From NCBI RefSeq assembly GCF_001262635.1, contig NZ_JXYH01000011.1:1-64000 (forward strand): a DNA stretch of 64,000 bases, given 5' to 3'. This document shows positions 62,045 to 64,000 of the stretch, one piece after another. The notes under the pieces were generated by a model, which worked only from the letters and a program-made list of their open reading frames with translations, ran no database searches and had not been told where the DNA came from. The position numbers were made by a program, and so were the translations under genes. Source of the DNA: Aestuariivita boseongensis. Lineage in GTDB: Bacteria; Pseudomonadota; Alphaproteobacteria; Rhodobacterales; Rhodobacteraceae. Numbering within the stretch: the first letter of the stretch is position 1; each line of letters begins with the position of its first letter.

Positions 62045-63457
62045 TTATGACCCAGCGGGCGCAGAAATTTCTTTCGCGGGTGCAGAATCTTTAGGATTAT
62101 TGCTTTGCAGCAAATGCCGGATGGAATTGGCATAATATCTGCAGGCCTCATCCCGATCGGGGTTCAGAGCATATGTGTCGCCGGTCTGGACCAGGATTGA
62201 GCGCTCGCACAGATGGCGCAGGCCGACCTCGGCCGCATAGTCGCGATTGTTGCGAGGCAGGTGGATATGAGCATCGGGAATCGACTCGATCAGGCGGGTC
62301 ATCTCAAGTTCCACCTGAGCCCGGGTACGCGGCAGCCCGTCCTGAAAGATCCACGCCACCATCGGCACCGGAAGCACTGGCACCACATCGCCGATGCGCT
62401 TCATCAATTCGCGCCCCAAAGGCACTGTCAGATCGCCCGAGCGGGATTTGGCGAATTCCTTCAGCGACAGAGGCGCACCAAAGCTGACAGCCGCATAGCC
62501 GAACTTGTGATAGCGCCCGGTAAGCCGCAGCCAGATCTGTTTCACCGCCTTTGCCGCAATCATCCCGATCGACGCATCAAAGCGCCGTTGGGGATGATGC
62601 ACGGCGGCCATGAGGATGTTGTCCTCCAGCACGCGGTCGTAATTCAGAGCGACCGGAACGAAGACCACGTCGCGGGTATCAGGGCCGATACCATCGGCGA
62701 TATACTTTAAAAGCCCCAATTTGGGCGGCATCAGCTTGCCTGTCAGGCTGAGCCCGCCTTCGGGAAACATCGCCTGAGTCACCCCGGCATCGGTGGCCAG
62801 ATAAACATAGCGGGCAAGCACGGTACGATAGAGATCGTTGCGCGATTTGCGGCGGATGAAATAGGCCCCCATCGCCCGGATCAGCCCCGACAGCGGCCAG
62901 ACCCGCGCCCATTCACCGACCGCATAGGACAGCGCCGACCGTTCTGCCGCCAGATAGGTGACCAGCACATAATCCATATTGCTGCGATGGTTCATGACGA
63001 ACACCACCGTCGCGTCGGGGTCGATGTTCTTCAGTGCTTCTTCATCCTGATGGCCCAGCCGCACGCGGTAAAACGCATTCGACAAAAGCCGCGCGGCCCG
63101 GATGGCAAAGCCGAAATAGGCAGAGGCGGAAAAGGACGGCACGATTTCGCGCGCGTATCTGCGCGCCTGCTCAAAAGCCACGTTTTCGGGAATGCCTTGT
63201 TCGGCGGCATGTTGTGCGATGGCCTGGCTGACCTGCGGATCATAGATCAGGCGCTGGATCATGTCATAGCGCCGGGCCAGCTTGAACGGCTGGATGGGCC
63301 GTTCCAACCGCTGGTTCAGCCGGGCAACGGCCTTTTCCAGACGGCGACGGAAAAACCAGCGGACGGACGGGAACAGGAAATGCGAGGCAAAGGTGACCAC
63401 TGCGAAAAGCAGGATCAGCACAAACAGCCAAAGCGGCAATTCCACGGTCGTCGTCAT
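62045..63457 (-). CDS. Glycerol-3-phosphate 1-O-acyltransferase (PlsB-like)
   Basis: 470 residues: an N-terminal membrane helix (about 8-28), then the acyltransferase block I NHRSNMDY (HX4D), block II GAYFIRRKSRND, block III FPEGGLSLTGK and block IV VPVALNYD. It acylates sn-glycerol 3-phosphate at position 1 to start phospholipid synthesis. It is about half the length of E. coli PlsB and lacks its extra domains. The ATG at 63457 gives the membrane helix as N-terminus; the open frame reaches 63610 across the ecm start without support. It lies between ccr and the divergent ecm. Confidence 0.87.
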   Translation of the reverse strand: MTTTVELPLWLFVLILLFAVVTFASHFLFPSVRWFFRRRLEKAVARLNQRLERPIQPFKLARRYDMIQRLIYDPQVSQAIAQHAAEQGIPENVAFEQARRYAREIVPSFSASAYFGFAIRAARLLSNAFYRVRLGHQDEEALKNIDPDATVVFVMNHRSNMDYVLVTYLAAERSALSYAVGEWARVWPLSGLIRAMGAYFIRRKSRNDLYRTVLARYVYLATDAGVTQAMFPEGGLSLTGKLMPPKLGLLKYIADGIGPDTRDVVFVPVALNYDRVLEDNILMAAVHHPQRRFDASIGMIAAKAVKQIWLRLTGRYHKFGYAAVSFGAPLSLKEFAKSRSGDLTVPLGRELMKRIGDVVPVLPVPMVAWIFQDGLPRTRAQVELEMTRLIESIPDAHIHLPRNNRDYAAEVGLRHLCERSILVQTGDTYALNPDRDEACRYYANSIRHLLQSNNPKDSAPAKEISAPAGS

Positions 63458-63608
63458 GATGAAACCCTTACAGCAATGTTTGGCGGGGTAAAGACCGCGC
63501 GTCACTGCCCGAAATTGCCGCATCGCGGCGAATTGACTTTGCCATAATCTTTCAAGTATCACGCTCCTGACGCAATAAAATTGCCCAAGCTGATTCACGA
63601 GGACGCCC

Positions 63609-64000
63609 ATGTCGCAGACGCAGAAAGATCGCCCCTGGCTTATCCGGACCTATGCGGGACATTCGACCGCGAAGGCGTCAAATGCGCTCTATCGCGGGAA
63701 CCTGGCCAAGGGTCAGACCGGTCTTTCGGTCGCCTTCGATCTGCCCACGCAGACGGGCTATGACAGCGACCATGTCCTAAGCCGCGGTGAAGTGGGCAAA
63801 GTGGGCGTGCCTGTCTGTCACCTGGGCGATATGCGGACGCTGTTTGACCAGATCCCGCTTGAGCAGATGAACACCTCGATGACGATCAACGCGACGGCGC
63901 CTTGGTTGTTGTCGCTGTATATCGCCGTGGCCGAGGAGCAGGGCGCGGATGTCTCAAAGCTGCAGGGCACGGTGCAGAACGACCTGATCAAGGAGTACCT
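63609..64000 (+). CDS. ecm: Ethylmalonyl-CoA mutase, N-terminal part
   Basis: The first 130 residues of a B12-dependent acyl-CoA mutase cut off by the window edge: WLIRTYAGHSTAKASNALYR, TGLSVAFDLPTQTGYDSDH, then GKVGVPVCHLGDMRTLFDQI and QMNTSMTINATAPWLLSLYI. This start and the MeaA-like sequence fit ethylmalonyl-CoA mutase rather than methylmalonyl-CoA mutase, and the nearby ccr supports it. It isomerises (2R)-ethylmalonyl-CoA to methylsuccinyl-CoA. The C-terminal B12 domain is not visible. Confidence 0.9.
   Translation, partial: MSQTQKDRPWLIRTYAGHSTAKASNALYRGNLAKGQTGLSVAFDLPTQTGYDSDHVLSRGEVGKVGVPVCHLGDMRTLFDQIPLEQMNTSMTINATAPWLLSLYIAVAEEQGADVSKLQGTVQNDLIKEY

Overview
The window is chromosomal DNA from an alphaproteobacterium of the family Rhodobacteraceae (Roseobacter/Rhodobacter group). 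The evidence is the high GC content, the ethylmalonyl-CoA pathway genes (ccr and the start of ecm), an RpoHII-type heat-shock sigma factor, the linked glnD-murJ-trpS set, a short-form GltX, and a luxI/luxR pair of the kind common in this group. Nearly all of it is dense core genome with many 1-8 bp start/stop overlaps. I see no rRNA, tRNA, CRISPR array, insertion sequence, phage or integrative element.

Layout. 1-8.1 kb: the tail of an FtsX-like permease, an Rrf2 regulator divergent from a gamma-glutamylcyclotransferase, gltX, a DUF1801 protein, a Tat-exported beta-lactamase-fold hydrolase, a minimal zincin, an FAD amine oxidoreductase and nadE. 8.2-16.4 kb: an 18-repeat MORN protein, then the cell-shape operon mreB-mreC-mreD-mrdA-rodA and a hydroxyacid dehydrogenase. 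16.4-24.4 kb: an M3 oligopeptidase, a PLP sulfur lyase, and a minus-strand run rpoHII-chaN-coaBC-dut-moeB. 24.4-31.4 kb: cobU with a phosphatase, GST, comM, gshB, yraN, rsmI and an LpoA-like lipoprotein. 31.3-39.8 kb: glnD, a methyltransferase pair, murJ, a DUF2892 protein, a degenerate rhomboid, trpS and a globin. 40.2-42.3 kb: a tight four-gene membrane operon (PepSY, cytochrome b561, membrane-tethered LuxR-type HTH protein, VIT/CCC1 transporter). 42.4-49.2 kb: a branched-chain aminotransferase, a DsbA-like isomerase, a universal stress protein, an adenylate cyclase fused to an alpha/beta hydrolase, a glutamine synthetase-like enzyme, nfuA, tsaB and rimI. 49.3-56.4 kb: a BMP-type nucleoside ABC importer followed by a TauE exporter pair. 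56.4-60.4 kb: an SDR, a RecD-like helicase and the luxI/luxR locus. 60.6-64 kb: ccr, a glycerol-3-phosphate acyltransferase, and divergently the first part of ecm.

Themes. Several genes serve the envelope (mreBCD, mrdA, rodA, murJ, LpoA-like, plsB-like). Others serve Fe-S, iron and redox handling: the Rrf2 regulator, nfuA behind an Irr-like box, the VIT operon, and gshB/GST. ccr and ecm are neighbouring steps of acetyl-CoA assimilation.

The least explained signals are non-coding. Modular palindrome clusters lie between the importer ATPase and permease genes and between luxR and luxI. One of them forms a 37-codon frame that links the flanking genes through two TGATG junctions. A short GGGTATTT...CAGAAAGAAG motif recurs at gene 3' ends. 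I did not find a clearly new multi-gene system. The best protein-level candidates are the PepSY/b561/LuxR/VIT operon, the cyclase-hydrolase fusion and the pseudo-rhomboid.
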